A DNA stretch of 64,000 nucleotides from Crossaster papposus (lineage: Eukaryota > Echinodermata > Asteroidea > Velatida > Solasteridae), in the NCBI GenBank assembly GCA_037893245.1, contig JBAIAA010000893.1:248001-312000 (forward strand), read 5' to 3'. A program made the translations under genes and the position numbers. The notes under the pieces were generated by a model that worked only from the letters and a program-made list of their open reading frames with translations, did no database searches and was not told where the DNA came from. This document shows positions 22,898-34,559 of the stretch, piece by piece (position 1 is the stretch's first letter; each line of letters opens with the position of its first letter).

Positions 22898-25800
22898 ATG
22901 GAGACGGAAGAAATGGACGAGAGGGCTCGGCGCAGAGAGGAAAGAAGGAAGAAGAGGGAGGCAGAACGGTAAATGGAACAGCTATGTTAATACAGTCATG
23001 GCAAAAACGTAATGTCAGTCATTCCTCCATGGTCATGGCAAAAACTGTCATATCCAAAACAAAATTGGCAAAGCTTGAAACGGGTGTGGTGGAAGTTAAC
23101 TGGGATGAGGATTTATTGACATTTCTGTTATTTCTTCCCCCAACATTTTGCATAATTTGAAATCATGCAAATTATACTTCAAAATAGTGTGGCAAATGTA
23201 TCAAAGATGGTCAAAATGAAATAATTAAAGCTTGTAGAGTAAGCAATTTTGCTTTTTACCAGTTCGAGTCGGAGGATGTATACCGTCGGAGTCCTGATAA
23301 TAAGAACGGTTAATACACCATCTTGCTAACAAGGAAGAAATTAGTTCCGAGTCGGTTTTTCTTTGTTTTCTAGTATTGATAATACACGGTATCTCTTAAT
23401 TTTTTAAGTCTCAAGGACTTTGTTATAAAGGAGTTTGACTGTATGACACCCAAAGTATTTTCAAAATTTCAAACCGATGAGGGATAAACGGGTCACAAGC
23501 AAGGCCAGAAATGTCTGTCAGCGACCAACTCGCAGGGAGTAAGGCCAGAAATATTAGGGTGTGCTACCCACAGATGCCGGCCTGAACCAGTCTTGGATCG
23601 AGGTTTGTGAAAAAAAAAATCTTGTGCCTGGGTCCGGTCAATGTCGAAATAATCAGTTTAGTTTTCTACGAATAAAACGACTGGTAGAAAAGAAAAAAAA
23701 CAACAGTTTTTAACTAATTAGGAACTTGTGATAAGAAACTTAATAATCTGTCTGTGGTTTGAACATTAACAAATATGTGTCTGCAAACTAATTATTTTCT
23801 GGATTTTTGCAGTGGATTTTTCCGACCTAATAATAACCAACCCACACACTTTGCCTGCAGTATTTGCGTTTGTCTTTTGTTTGCTGTTTTATCCGTCAAA
23901 TCTGACTGTTCTCTTGGTATTTGTTTTCCATGCAGTTTTAAATAAAGTTGGCTTTGCAAACTGGGGCCAATTTCATAAAACGTGTCAGCAAACAAAATTG
24001 CTTAGCACAGAAACGTCTTGCCCAGTAAAAGCAGGTTACCAGCCAAATATTCATGTGCTTTAAATGCTAAGCAAAAATCACCTGAATACCAGTCATAAAC
24101 AATGAACATCACGTGAACAATTGGTTTGTAAACCTGTTTTTGCCAAGGTTGTGCTAAAAAATGTTTGTGCTTACATGTTTTATGAAATTGGGCCCAGTAA
24201 ACTGCCCAATCGATACACATGTACATTTTGTACCTGGGTGGCTGAGGGGCTTCAGGTCAAAGATCAACATGGGAGACATACAAAAGGGACCAGCTCAAAT
24301 TTAAGATGAGAAGTCCGGTTGGTTCAACATTACAAAAATATGTACATGTAGCAAAAACATGATACATTTTTTTATGAATGTGGTTGTCATTTGCCTTTAG
24401 ATCAAAAATGGTTGTTCCCAATTCTCAAGCGAGAACAAAAAACAGTTGAGAATTCCACCTATTGCAGTGACGTTAACATTAACAGTGTGCACGCATGCTT
24501 GTTCTGTTTGGTTGCCCTCCCCACCCCCTCCCCCACCCCCTCCCCCACCCCCCAAATCCTCCGTCAACCCGTCCAGACTTGCTCTAGAGAATGGTGATGC
24601 TGAGGAGGTGGACCGACAGCTTGAGGATCTACGCAAACGACGGGAGGAAAGGAGGCGAAAGAGGGAATTGTGCGTGCATGTATTAAGTATTGATAATTTG
24701 AATATAATCCTAACGTCCTAGGCATTCAATTGGGGTACAGTACACAGTACTAGAAAATACTACTCAAATCTCATGGGAAAGTGTAGCAAGAGTTGTTGCA
24801 TACTGCAGTTTACTAAGTAGTATTTTGTAGTATTAGGGTTAAATTGTTTTAATTTACATGTATATTTTAGGCTCCCAAACCAATAAATCTCCACAAAATG
24901 TATAATTGTTTTACCAAATCTAATTGTTTTACCAAATCTATCCCCCCCCAAAAAAAATATATATATATAAGTATATAAAATTTAAAAAAAATTGAAAATT
25001 CCACAAGATTTTTCTATTTTGTAATCATGTACATTTTTGTAATCTCAATTCTCACGCCTACTCGGAATCATTATTGATATCCAGCACGAGCGCATGTAAG
25101 TTACGTTGAGCAAGGGTAATACTCCCAGGTTGTCCTCATCCTGAAAAACTCAGTGTTTTATAAAAGTTTAACTTTCCTGAGTAAATTTGTGACTCCGTTG
25201 GTAATGGTGTTTTATTACTCCGCATCAATTTTTTATTAGCAAACCCATGCATGGAATTTGAATTTAAAATCGTGCAGTGGATTGTAACTTGATATTTTTG
25301 TTTGGTGCCAAAAGGTACCGTAGTGCATTTGCAAATAATCCACAGTTTTCCTCCCATTGTTTTCTGGGGCCAATTTCATAGAGCTGCTAAGCACAAAAAA
25401 TTGCTTAGCACAAACAAGTCTTTCTCATTAAAAACAGTTTACCAGCCAAAATTCTCTGGTTTTTCAAGCGAAGCCAAAAAACAGCTGATTATCGATCAAA
25501 AACAATAAAGATCACGTGAAAATTTGGTCTGTGACCTTGTTTTTGCCAAAGACAAATTTTTATGCTAAGCATATTTTTGTGCTTAGCAGCTATATGAAAT
25601 TGGCCCCTGGTCTAAATTTCACTTTTGTTTCACGTGATGTAGTTTTGGTACAAGTATATGTTTCTCTTTTTGATTGTGCATGAATAGTCATTACTTGTGT
25701 AAACAGTTGAATTTCGTTCAAACTTTATGTAAGTTGAGATGCAGAACTTGTTTCATCTATCGGTAGAAATGCGCACAGTTATTTTGATTTCCTGGTACAC

Positions 25801-28800
25801 AGTACACATACCATTCCTTTAGTTGAGTCATTTTCATTTTTCTTTCCAAGCCTTTGGCTAAATATGGGGGGAAACGAAAGAAAAAGTCATTGACATTGGA
25901 AGCAGCCATCTCTGTTCAATTTAATATGAAAGGAATATTGTTCAGAATCTGCACAATAGTTCTACCGTAGCATCGGTACTTTGAAAAAAGTAAACGGAAA
26001 TTAACAAAATTTATTTCATTTCAAATAAACCACGTTAAATTTTCAAAAGAAATTGAAATTGATTTAACACAAAGTTTGCATATTGCAAGCCTTCTCTAGT
26101 GTAAATATTTTTAAACAGCATTTTAAAAAGTAATATTGGGATTCTTGTTTTTCAAATCCGGATACATGTTAAGATTACTTGAAGTCTGTGTAGTCGCTTC
26201 GTTTTTCTTCTTTGCATCGAAAAGAAAAAGAAGGAAAGTGTGTTTTACCATCAGTTTTATAACATGGAAGCCTGATTTTAAATTGTTTGGGAAAAACAGA
26301 CAAGCTGATGAGCCAGAGGCGATTGAGACAAACGGTCCCACCGAGGAAACAGATGCAGAGAAGAGGCGACGGGAGAGACGAGAGAGGCGGCAGCAGGATA
26401 CAGCCATGGTCAACGACGAGGTAAGGAACAAGGGAAGACTCGGGTTGACTTAGATTGACTTAGATGGTTTCCAGGTCCTAGCGTGGGTTCTCAGATGCAG
26501 AGAGGAGGTGAGAGAGAAGTCGGCAAGAGGTAGCTAGGGTCAACAATGAGGGTAGGGAACAAAGGAAGACTCGGGTTGACTTAGATTGACTTAGATGGAT
26601 CCCAGGTCCTAGCGTGGGCTCTCATCAGATGCAGAGATGAGGTGAGAGAGAAGTCAGCAAGAGGTAGCTAGGGTCAACATTAACAATGAGGGTAGGGAAT
26701 AAAGGAAGACTCGGGTTGACTTAGATTGACTTAGATGGATCCCAGGTCCTAGCGTGGGCTCTCAGATGCAGAGAGGAGGTGAGAGAGAAGTCAGCAGGAG
26801 GTAGCTAGGGTCAACAATGAGGGTAAGGAACAAAGGAAGACTCGGGTTGACTTGGAGTGACTTAGATGGATCCCAGGTCCTAGCGTGGGCTCTCAGATGC
26901 AGAGAGGAGGTGAGAGAGAGAAGTCAGCAGGAGGTAGCTAGGGTCAACAATGAGGGTAAGGAACAAAGGAAGACTCGGGTTGACTTAAATTGACTTAGAT
27001 GGATCCCATGTCCTAGCGTGGGCTCTCAGATGCAGAGAGGAGGTGAGAGAGAAGTCAGCAGGAGGTAGCTAGGGTCAACAATGAGGGTAAGGAATAAAGG
27101 AAGTTGATTAGCAACTGGTTGACTTGGGTTATCTTAGACGAATGCAGAGAGAAGATGAAAAGAGAGGCAAGAGAGAAACCAGCGTGGACCCAGACTCTCA
27201 GGTGGAGAAAAGAAATGAGATTTTGGTTGCCTATTGATTGCTTAAACACTTGGCATCCTTTGGAATGCAAAAATTACATCCAGGGAATTCCTTATAACGG
27301 TTTTTTTTCTTCCGAACAGACGGACAGTGCACCACCTGAAAGGCAAGCGGAAGAAAATAACAACGAAGACGAAATAAGGCGCAAGGTGAGACAGTGTATG
27401 AAAGTAGACTTGGATCCAGGCTAAGTTTAGTTTTCTTATGTATGCATGTAACAGAAAACCCTATGACTCGGCACTACTCAAGGATGGTGGGAGACTATAA
27501 ATATAATGGTTTCTTGTTTTGTTTTTTAGGAAGAGGAGGAAGCGGCGGCCAGAGCGCAACAAGAAGAGGAAGAACGTAGGAGGAAAGAGGAAGAAGAACA
27601 GGAGCACCAACGACAAGAGGTCAGTCTGGAATCACGATCATAAGTCAACATAAGTCAATCACAGACTATTACAAGTCATTGCAGACTATTACAAGTCTAA
27701 AGGCCATTGACTCGGCCACGCTGTAGCCGCGCCCTTGGCAATTCAGCTTCTCAGCTGCCAGTAAGGATGATTAGCCCACCACTATTACTACTATTATTAC
27801 ATTGAGTGTTTCAACTGAATCTTTCAGGAGGAGCGAAGGCGACAAGAAGAAGAAGACGGCGAAGCAGAGCAACGACTTCGCCAGGAGGCTGAGGAAGAAG
27901 AGAGGAGGCGCCAAGAGGAGGAGGAGGCGGCGGAGAATAGACGCAAGCAGCAGCAGCAGCAGGAGGAAGAAGAAGCAGAGAGGCAGAGAAATGCAGAAGA
28001 GAAGAAACGCAAACAGGATGAGGTGAGGTTGGGATGAGAGGGTTGTCGCCGTCATGCGAACAAAACCTGGAATTTAACCCTAATCTTGCTAGCCCCAGCA
28101 CAGTGAAGTCCAAGTCTATTGAGAACTAGTCCCCCATTAAACAATACCAGAGATGGATCCTGCTGCGTTGGGTGACCACAGAATCTGGGGCAGTTTTGGC
28201 ACTGAGATTTTTAGATCTGATGAATCTTGCTGCATCTGGCAGGGTTTTCTAGCCAAAATACCCTGGAAGATTAGGGTTAAAGCTGTTGCGAAAAGTTGTG
28301 ATGGAAATTTGTTAAACTAGTGAAGTGCAAGTTCAGAATGTTTCTGTTCGGAACGGGCAAATTTCATTTAGGAAATAACAGATTGCATCTTGTATACCTA
28401 AACCCATTTTGCGCTCGTTATGCAGGAGAAAAAAAGACAGGGAGCTGAAGCCGAACGCAAGAAGCAAGAAGAGGCGGAGGTGAGAACATCCAGGGAGCAG
28501 TGATAGGTCGTATCCGAACAACTTAAGAATGGCTGGAAATAGCCCCCGAGTCTATGGGACGTGGCTACATCCTCTCCTATAGGCGCGTGCGTAATGTCCA
28601 GCCATAGCCAAGTTATTCGGACACGACCTTCAGAGATGGAAGCCCTTTTCCGATTTTAATCGGAAATCGCAGATTTTTCCGACGATCTTTCCCCCACAAA
28701 ATCTGACTATTAAAATCAATTTCAACAAATTTGATTTAGATGCAAGGATATAATTTATGTGGTTTTTTTTTACTTTGCAGCGTAAGAAGAAAGAAGCTGG

Positions 28801-31411
28801 AGCAAAAAAAGTAGCAGAGAAACCAGCGGAGAAACCAGCGGAGAAACCAGCAAAGAAACCAGCGGAGAATGGCGAAGCCCCGCCAGCCGAGAAGAAATCT
28901 CTTCTGGCCTCCAAGATGAAGTCTGGTCGCAGGATGAACATTAAGGTGATGATCCTGTTTAGGGAGTGGCTTTTTTGTTTTGTTCAAGTGATCATCAACA
29001 AATTGGTACAGCTGTTAATAACTCTCGCCCAGACCTAGCAAAAGTGTTTGTTATATAACTTTGAATTAAGCGGAGTGACGGTCCAAATTCATTGCGCACA
29101 TAAATGCAGAGTCGGGTCCCGGGGCTTTGTTTGTTTGCTATAACCAGAATTTGCATTAACCAGTTCGCGCCGGATGACGAATATAAACACAAAGTTTTCC
29201 CCAGATTTAAAACGGATGACGCATAAACACGCCACAAGCAAGGCCGGAAATGTCTGTCGGCAGCAAGCAAGGCCGGAAATGCGTGGGTGTGCTTCCCGGT
29301 ACTGGCGGCCTGAACCTGCTTTTGATCGAATTTCATTAAAAATAATCCTGCGCGTCGGCTCGGTGATGTTAAAATAATCACGGCGCGAACTAATTAACAG
29401 TGTTTGAATTAAACGAGAGTCAACTGTACTGTTATATTTTTTACTTCCCCAAATAAAGCAAGATATAAGGCAGAGAAAGCCCCCCTCCCCCTTTTTCCGG
29501 AATCTCGGGAGTCATTTTGTTATCTAGGACTAAGGAGGGGATGTGTTAGGTGCAATAGTCTGTAGTGTGTCCACTTGCCTTAAATCGTGTTGGGTATACA
29601 CTACCCAGCTGCCAATAAGCACACTTTCCTGTGCCAAATTTCATGATTTTGTTTCATTTGATTGAACAAGTTTGATTACCAATCTGCCTGACTATCTGTG
29701 AATACCCAGAGCATGCTGATGAAGAAAGCCGGGAAAGACTTAAAGAAAGAGGCTGACGATACGGCGGTGGAGAAGAGCCAGTTCATCAACGACAACATCA
29801 AGGCGGAGAACGTGGACGGCATGAGCCAGCGGGATCTCAAGACCCTGTGTGAGCGACTGCACGATCAGCTGAAGCAGGCCGAGAGCGACAAGTACGACTT
29901 GGAAGTGGAGATCCGCGATCGAGATGTCGATGTAAGTCTAAGACAACCTGGATCTAAGACAACCTGGATCTAAGACAACCCGGATCTAAGACAACCCGGA
30001 TCTAAGACAACCCGGATCTAAGACAACCCGGATCTAAGACAACCCGGATCTAAGACAACCCGGATCTAAGACAACCCGGATCTAAGACAACCCGGATCTA
30101 AGACAACCCGGATCTAAGACAACCCGGATCTAAGACAACCCGGATCTAAGACAACCTAAGTCTGATCAACTTTCTTTGTTCCTGTACTCATCGTTAAAAC
30201 CTAGCTACCTCTCGCTGCCTTCTCTCTTGCCTCTCGTTTCATCTCCTCTTCTTCTTGTATCCACAAAATGTTGACAAATTGGGGAACCCCCAGCCCCGAC
30301 ATCTAAGGCAGGATGGTTCAGTTGGTGAAGGCTCTGGAACGGCTATCCGTAGGTAGCAGGTTCAAACCTCACTCCGCTCCAGTCAGATTTCTTAGTCCAA
30401 CTTTAAAATTGATTTCAATCTTTATAAAATGATTCGAGGCGAATTGGACTTCATAAAACATTAGCTGCGAAAAGTGCAGGATCTGAAATGTTTTAACTTT
30501 TGCGAATTAGGAGTGTGATGACTTGCCCTAACGTCACGTCACAAATTCGCATTCGCGTTTGTGCCGAGTATATACCGGCCTTTGCCAGACGAATTGTTGG
30601 ATTTAGAAATAGACATAAATATATTCCTCTTCTTTTTCTTTTTTTTAACGATTTTCTCTGTGTCCAGATTGAAGAATTGAATAGAAGGGCAATGGAAATC
30701 AAGGGTAAATTGTAAGTATCTGAAACAAAGTGCATTTTGTTAAATCATTAATGCTCTATTTTATTTTATTTTATTTTATTCTTATTTATTTATTAGATAA
30801 TTTTGCAGATTTACATACAAATTTATTAAAGAAACAAATTTTTAATATTAATAATTATGGGATATAAGGACAAAGACCATAGACAAAAACAAATGTGATA
30901 TTCCAAGTCGAAAATAAATAAATTCCAAACACGATAATGTATTCTTGTGGATTTCAGAAGGTTTCTTGTGGGGAAATTTGGGCTCCGAATTTGACTGTTT
31001 TCCTTTTTCTTTTTCTGCAGCGTCAAGCCGACATTGAAGAAAGTCGAAAAGAAGATTAAAACCGACCAGGTTTGTAACAACAATTCTAATTCTCATTATT
31101 AAAAAAAAGCGTTTGCCCCAGATGTGACATTTGACTAATATCGCATCACTAGTCACATAAACGTTACCGAAGGGAAAAAAAGAACAAATTATCAAAAATA
31201 AAGGTTTTTCAAAGTAGGAAGTCTTTGCTTGATTTGTGTTTGGGTTAAATACAAGTCGCGTAATCTCAAAATATCCGTTTAATCTTGACATTTTACATTT
31301 TCTCTTTTTCATTCCAAACCATGACGAATCTGGACATTTGTTTTTTTCTGATAACAGCACCAGCATCAAGATTTCTCCGACAGCCTGAAGAAGCATGAAG
31401 TTAGCAACTAG
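22898..31411 (+). CDS. troponin I-like protein with long Arg/Glu-rich N-terminus
   Basis: Coding exons: 22898-22968, 24577-24669, 26300-26420, 27320-27385, 27530-27619, 27828-28022, 28426-28479, 28781-28945, 29710-29931, 30668-30711, 31021-31069, 31358-31411; about 407 aa, phases consistent. Residues 1-240 are charged, coiled-coil-like (ERRRQEEE type), followed by a KPAE repeat (about 243-262). The TnI core begins near 268 (SLLASKMKSGRR), with an IT-arm helix at about 323-373 (SQRDLKTLCERLHDQL, YDLEVEI) and an inhibitory-region match GKFVKPTLKKVEKK at about 372-385. TnI inhibits actomyosin at low calcium and binds TnC and TnT on the thin filament (family knowledge). After the inhibitory segment only about 22 residues remain, so the switch peptide and mobile C-terminal domain of typical TnI are missing. 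The weakest calls are the highly charged exons 3-8. A distant TnT-like identity is less likely because of the GKF-PTL-V motif. Confidence 0.83.
23254..23655. repeat. diverged family A MITE with internal insertion
   Basis: The left end ACCAGTTCGAGTCGGAGGAT and interior CAAGCAAGGCCAGAAATGTC match family A, but about 170 bp of unrelated sequence (about 23282-23455) interrupts it and the right end is decayed. Intron 2 of the TnI coding region side. Confidence 0.6.
23963..24195. repeat. MITE family B copy
   Basis: GGGGCCAATTTCATAAAACG at the left; TGTTTTATGAAATTGGGCCC at the right. It diverges from the other copies in the GCTAAGCA subterminal motif. Confidence 0.75.
24704..24841. repeat. MITE family G, short full copy
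   Basis: ATCCTAACGTCCTAGGCATT and GGGGTACAGTACACAGTACT at the left; TAGTATTTTGTAGTATTAGG then GTTAA at the right. It follows the donor of the second TnI coding exon (24669) by about 35 bp. Confidence 0.7.
25366..25607. repeat. MITE family B, clean copy
   Basis: GGGGCCAATTTCATAGAGCT at the left, complement ending AGCTATATGAAATTGGCCCC at the right, with GCTAAGCAC/GTGCTTAGC subterminal pairs. Reference copy for the family. Confidence 0.88.
26355..27180 (+). repeat. tandem array of an exon plus its donor and intron
   Basis: About 132-bp units begin GATGCAGAGAGGAGGTGAGA and recur near 26497, 26631, 26768, 26899, 27032 and, more diverged, 27143. The first unit is the real coding exon end (GATGCAGAGAAGAGGCGACG at about 26353) with its donor at 26421. 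Later units keep GGTCAACAATGAG where the exon has GGTCAACGACGAG, but read TGA in the exon frame and have an altered donor (GGTAGG or GGTAAG). They are pseudo-exons derived from the exon 26300-26420. Confidence 0.85.
27690..27800 (+). repeat. SINE 3' fragment
   Basis: CGCTGTAGCCGCGCCCTTGG and AAGGATGATTAGCCCACCAC then ATT/ACT repeats match the 3' half of the SINE at 10175-10490. It ends about 25 bp before the acceptor of the exon at 27828. Confidence 0.65.
28075..28281. repeat. MITE family H copy
   Basis: Left AACCCTAATCTTGCTAGCCC; right AAATACCCTGGAAGATTAGG then GTTAA. The interior matches 12175-12300. TnI intron. Confidence 0.65.
28505..28629. repeat. palindromic MITE, ~125 bp
   Basis: Left arm AGGTCGTATCCGAACAACTT then AATGGCTGG; right arm is the complement, CCAGCCATAGCCAAGTTATT then CGGACACGACCT. 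Arms about 55 bp with a few mismatches. In the TnI intron after exon 28426-28479. Confidence 0.75.
29156..29397. repeat. piggyBac-like MITE (family A)
   Basis: TTAACCAGTTCGCGCCGG at the left; ACGGCGCGAACTAATTAA at the right. Two internal CAAGCAAGGCCGGAAATG motifs, the unit that is amplified at 6505-6915. Intron before TnI exon 29710. Confidence 0.85.
29937..30158 (+). repeat. 16-bp minisatellite starting at a splice donor
   Basis: About 13-14 copies of GGATCTAAGACAACCC (early and last copies have CCT). The array begins five bases into the intron, directly after the GTAAG of the TnI donor at 29932, and the donor-side TCTAAGACAACC is itself the first partial unit. Confidence 0.9.
30303..30385 (+). 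repeat. tRNA-like sequence (SINE head or pseudo-tRNA)
   Basis: GGATGGTTCAGTTGGTGAAG resembles a D-arm/A box and GCAGGTTCAAACCTC is a B box. No convincing acceptor stem or anticodon loop, so it is not called as a gene. TnI intron. Confidence 0.5.
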
Positions 31412-31730
31412 AAACGAGTGTGTTAAGACCGTTTGCAGCACAAACAGGTAAAAAAATGCCTTGCCAAAAAAAAAATTAAACGAATCCCGCTTCTGACACC
31501 GCTAAATAATCCAGGCGCGAACTGGTTATCGCCTAGTATTCTATAACCAACCGCCCATCTCTGATCTTCCACATCATCCATGTAACGTCTTCCATTCTTG
31601 CCCTCTCTTTTCAATTTCTTTTTTAGGAGTGTGCTTTTCTTTCAATCTTTTCTAACCTTACCCCGGCCTGTTGCTACACGTACTTTAGTGTCACTTCAGT
31701 AGCAGAGAGAAGAGAAATAAAATGATTTGG
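31412..31730 (+). other. troponin I 3' UTR with possible UTR intron
   Basis: After the stop at 31409-31411 a donor-like ACAAACAG then GTAAAAAA lies at 31447-31454, and an acceptor-like TTTTTTAG at about 31626. Between them is a family A MITE end (about 31480-31530, GGCGCGAACTGGTTAT). This suggests a spliced 3' UTR but is not proven. Confidence 0.45.
31716..31721 (+). terminator. polyadenylation signal AATAAA
   Basis: Canonical AATAAA about 305 bp after the TnI stop codon, the first good one downstream, in GAGAAATAAAATGATTTGG. Confidence 0.55.
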
Positions 31731-32149
31731 TTTTAACTTAAAAGCTTGCTGTAGGTCTAGAACCCTTTAGTGCCCTGTGTTGATATTCTAAGTATGTTTA
31801 ATAGTCCTTTTTTTTTATTCAGTGTTTTTTGGTTGTGTTTTTTTTAAACAATTTTGAGAGAAATCAGGGAAATAGTCAACAATGAATGTCACAAACTGGG
31901 CCATTGAGTGTTTATGATAAAGGTTTTTTTGGCAGATTGGAGTGCTGGTTCAAACTTTGGAATTCTTTCACTTGGCAAAAACTTTGAAGTGGCCGATTCA
32001 TTCAGGAGTGTTATACTGGACGCGCTGTTAGTCATTGGTTAGACTTAGGGGGTTCGGGAATGAGATTTTGGCACTGGAGTTTGAAGCGGAATTTTGACAT
32101 CAGGTTTTTGATGTCCGGTTTGGTGTTAAATTTGGCATTGGATTTCGCT

Positions 32150-32405
32150 GTGTGACATTTGACATGGGGTTTTTGCCATGTGTTTTTTTTTACATTGGTT
32201 TTTGCCATGTTTTTTTTTTCACATTAGATTTTGCAATGGGGTTTTGCTATTGGTTTTTGCCATGTGGTTTTAGCCATGTGGTTTTAGCCATGGTTTTTTC
32301 TATGGGTTTTTTTCTATGGGGTTTTTGGCCATTGGGTTTTTGGCCATTGGGTTTTTGGCCATTGGGTTTTGGCCATGGGGTTTTGGCCATGCGGTTTTGC
32401 TATAA
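32150..32405 (+). repeat. degenerate short tandem repeat (GGGTTTTTGGCCATT type)
   Basis: Repeats built on GCCATG/GGTTTT, clearest as three copies of TTTTTGGCCATTGGG at about 32320-32368. A 101-aa frame over it is low-complexity (Phe/Gly/Met) and not supported as a gene. Confidence 0.7.
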
Positions 32406-34559
32406 GATATTTTACATCAGACTTTCATTATTGACATTACACTTGGATTTTTATTGAAGTATCTTTCTATGGGAGTTCATGGTATTTTCCCTTGGGGTTT
32501 GGCCACATGATGTCATTATCGAATTAGCATGATATTGTGTAAATTGGGGCTTTCCTTTTCTCCCAATAAACATATTTTGTTTAAACGTTACAGAGAGTTT
32601 GGTTTCTTATCATAAACGAATGGGGTCGCATCTTTGCCCTAGTTATGGACACGCTCTGCTTCTTAGAAAGTAAACTATTTATATCTATGTATTTAATATT
32701 CATGAGACTCCTTGGCAGTGGCTAGTTCTTTTGATGGTTTGTTATTAGATGTGTACAGTTAGTAGCCATAATTAGCATACATTAGCATAAATTTAAATAT
32801 TTGTGACGTATTGCTTCATTCTAACCAATGGGTATTCCTGCTCATGAATATTTATCAATGTCGTATTATAGAATATTCAATTTCGTGTATTAACTAGTGA
32901 CTTAAAAAGCCGATTTTAAACAGCTCATTGTAACAAAAAAATATGTGTGCATATACTTTTCCTCTCGTATAAATGTTACTTTTTAATTTATTAGCATTTT
33001 AAAAATTATTTTATTTACATGTATGTATTTGTAGGATATTACAGTATTTTTAAGATGTGTATAGAAACGTCATATGTACAAACAGTGATTAGTAGGTAGG
33101 CTATTTGTAATAAGGTGTTAATTTCATCGTTTTGTTCCAGTCCTGATAATTGCTTTAAAGGAATTTACTTGGTTTTGCCACAAAAATGTTAGCTGCAAAA
33201 TGAGCATTTGAACTCCTCCCAGACTTCCCTAGTATGTAGTTGCATGCAAAGAATTTAGTCAGTCACCTCTACCAACGCTTCTTTCATTCTGAGAAAAAAA
33301 CATATTTTTATTTTTCGTCTGTTTTTGGTTTTTTGTTTGTTGTGTGGCTGCCTTTTAGTCGTGACAATTTATCTTTTATGTACCTCCTTTTGCACAGTTA
33401 TAATGTATTGTAATGTAGTTTTCTAATTCTTACTTTCTAAATTTTGTTGACCGTCGAAACAAAACATAGGTTTTAAGTTTAGATGTACCACGTGTAAAAG
33501 CAATAATATTCGTAGTTCAAAAATAAAAAAGTAAAAAGAAAACAGTACTCCTTTTTTATTGTACTTCGTTGTCCATTTGATCAGATTGTACCGAAGTTAC
33601 TTTTTATCTTGCGTATGTGTAGAATTTCCTCTTGTAATTGTGATAAGAAATGTTCAACTCATTGAGTCGGTGAACTTTTTATGTTAATTAGCTTTGCTAC
33701 TGTTTATGCATGAAGCTTTGCTCGCTCTGATTGGTGGAAAGTTTAACCACGCCCACAATTAACTCATTTACATTGTGAGAAACTGGTGCTTTTGCTTACA
33801 TAATGATCATGTGACATGAAAGAATTGATATCAAGATTATTATTAATATTATTTCAATGTTTGTACATTTGACTTACTATTATACTAAAGATGTTATTTG
33901 ACCATTTTGATTAGCTCGCACGGCTAAACGCGAGGTGGGACACTTTTTTAAGTTGTCCTTAAACACGACTCCGAATATCATGCAGGTTACCATTCTCATT
34001 GCGAGCACCAGGGAAAAGTTAAGTTGCAATATAATCATTAAAACGTAACTTGTCAGTAAAAACCGAAGGCAATAATATTGAAACTGTAGGATTGAATTTA
34101 TATTGCATCGGAATTTACTCGTTATAAGCGTCACAACAACCATGTATTCACATTTGTGTATTTTATTTTAAACTTATAATTTATACAATTATTTTCAAGA
34201 TGACACATTGTATATGCATGGAATACTAAGCTTTTAAAAAGAAAAAAATGTTTTCAATATGTTTGGACAAGGATTGCAAAGGATTGTTTTAAGAGTGGTT
34301 GAAGAATGAATTTAAGTTATTTAGAATTGTGTAGAATCGTGTGAATAAACAAAAACAAAAAAGTGATTATTGAATAGCGTACTGTTGAGAACAGCAGAAG
34401 AAAATAAATTAAGCCTAACAAATGATGTGGCTTTGTTTTTGTTTGTTTTTTACTTGTTTTTATTTATTAATCAAAATTGGCCCAAATTTGATTGTTCTTG
34501 GAAACTACATATTATTTGTAAAGATAATTAAAACTGGCAAAAATGTCACTTTTTCCAAA
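32406..34559. other. intergenic AT-rich region, no gene seen
   Basis: Contains several AATAAA motifs (for example about 32563) that could end a longer TnI 3' UTR. No coding exon, tRNA or clear repeat family was recognised. Confidence 0.4.

Noticed and set aside
27771..28113. Leu/Ser-rich minus-strand frames
   Set aside because: Antisense shadows of the Glu/Arg-rich troponin I exon 27828-28022.
32152..32457. 101-aa Phe/Gly-rich plus-strand frame
   Set aside because: Translation of a degenerate GGTTTTTGGCCATT repeat.
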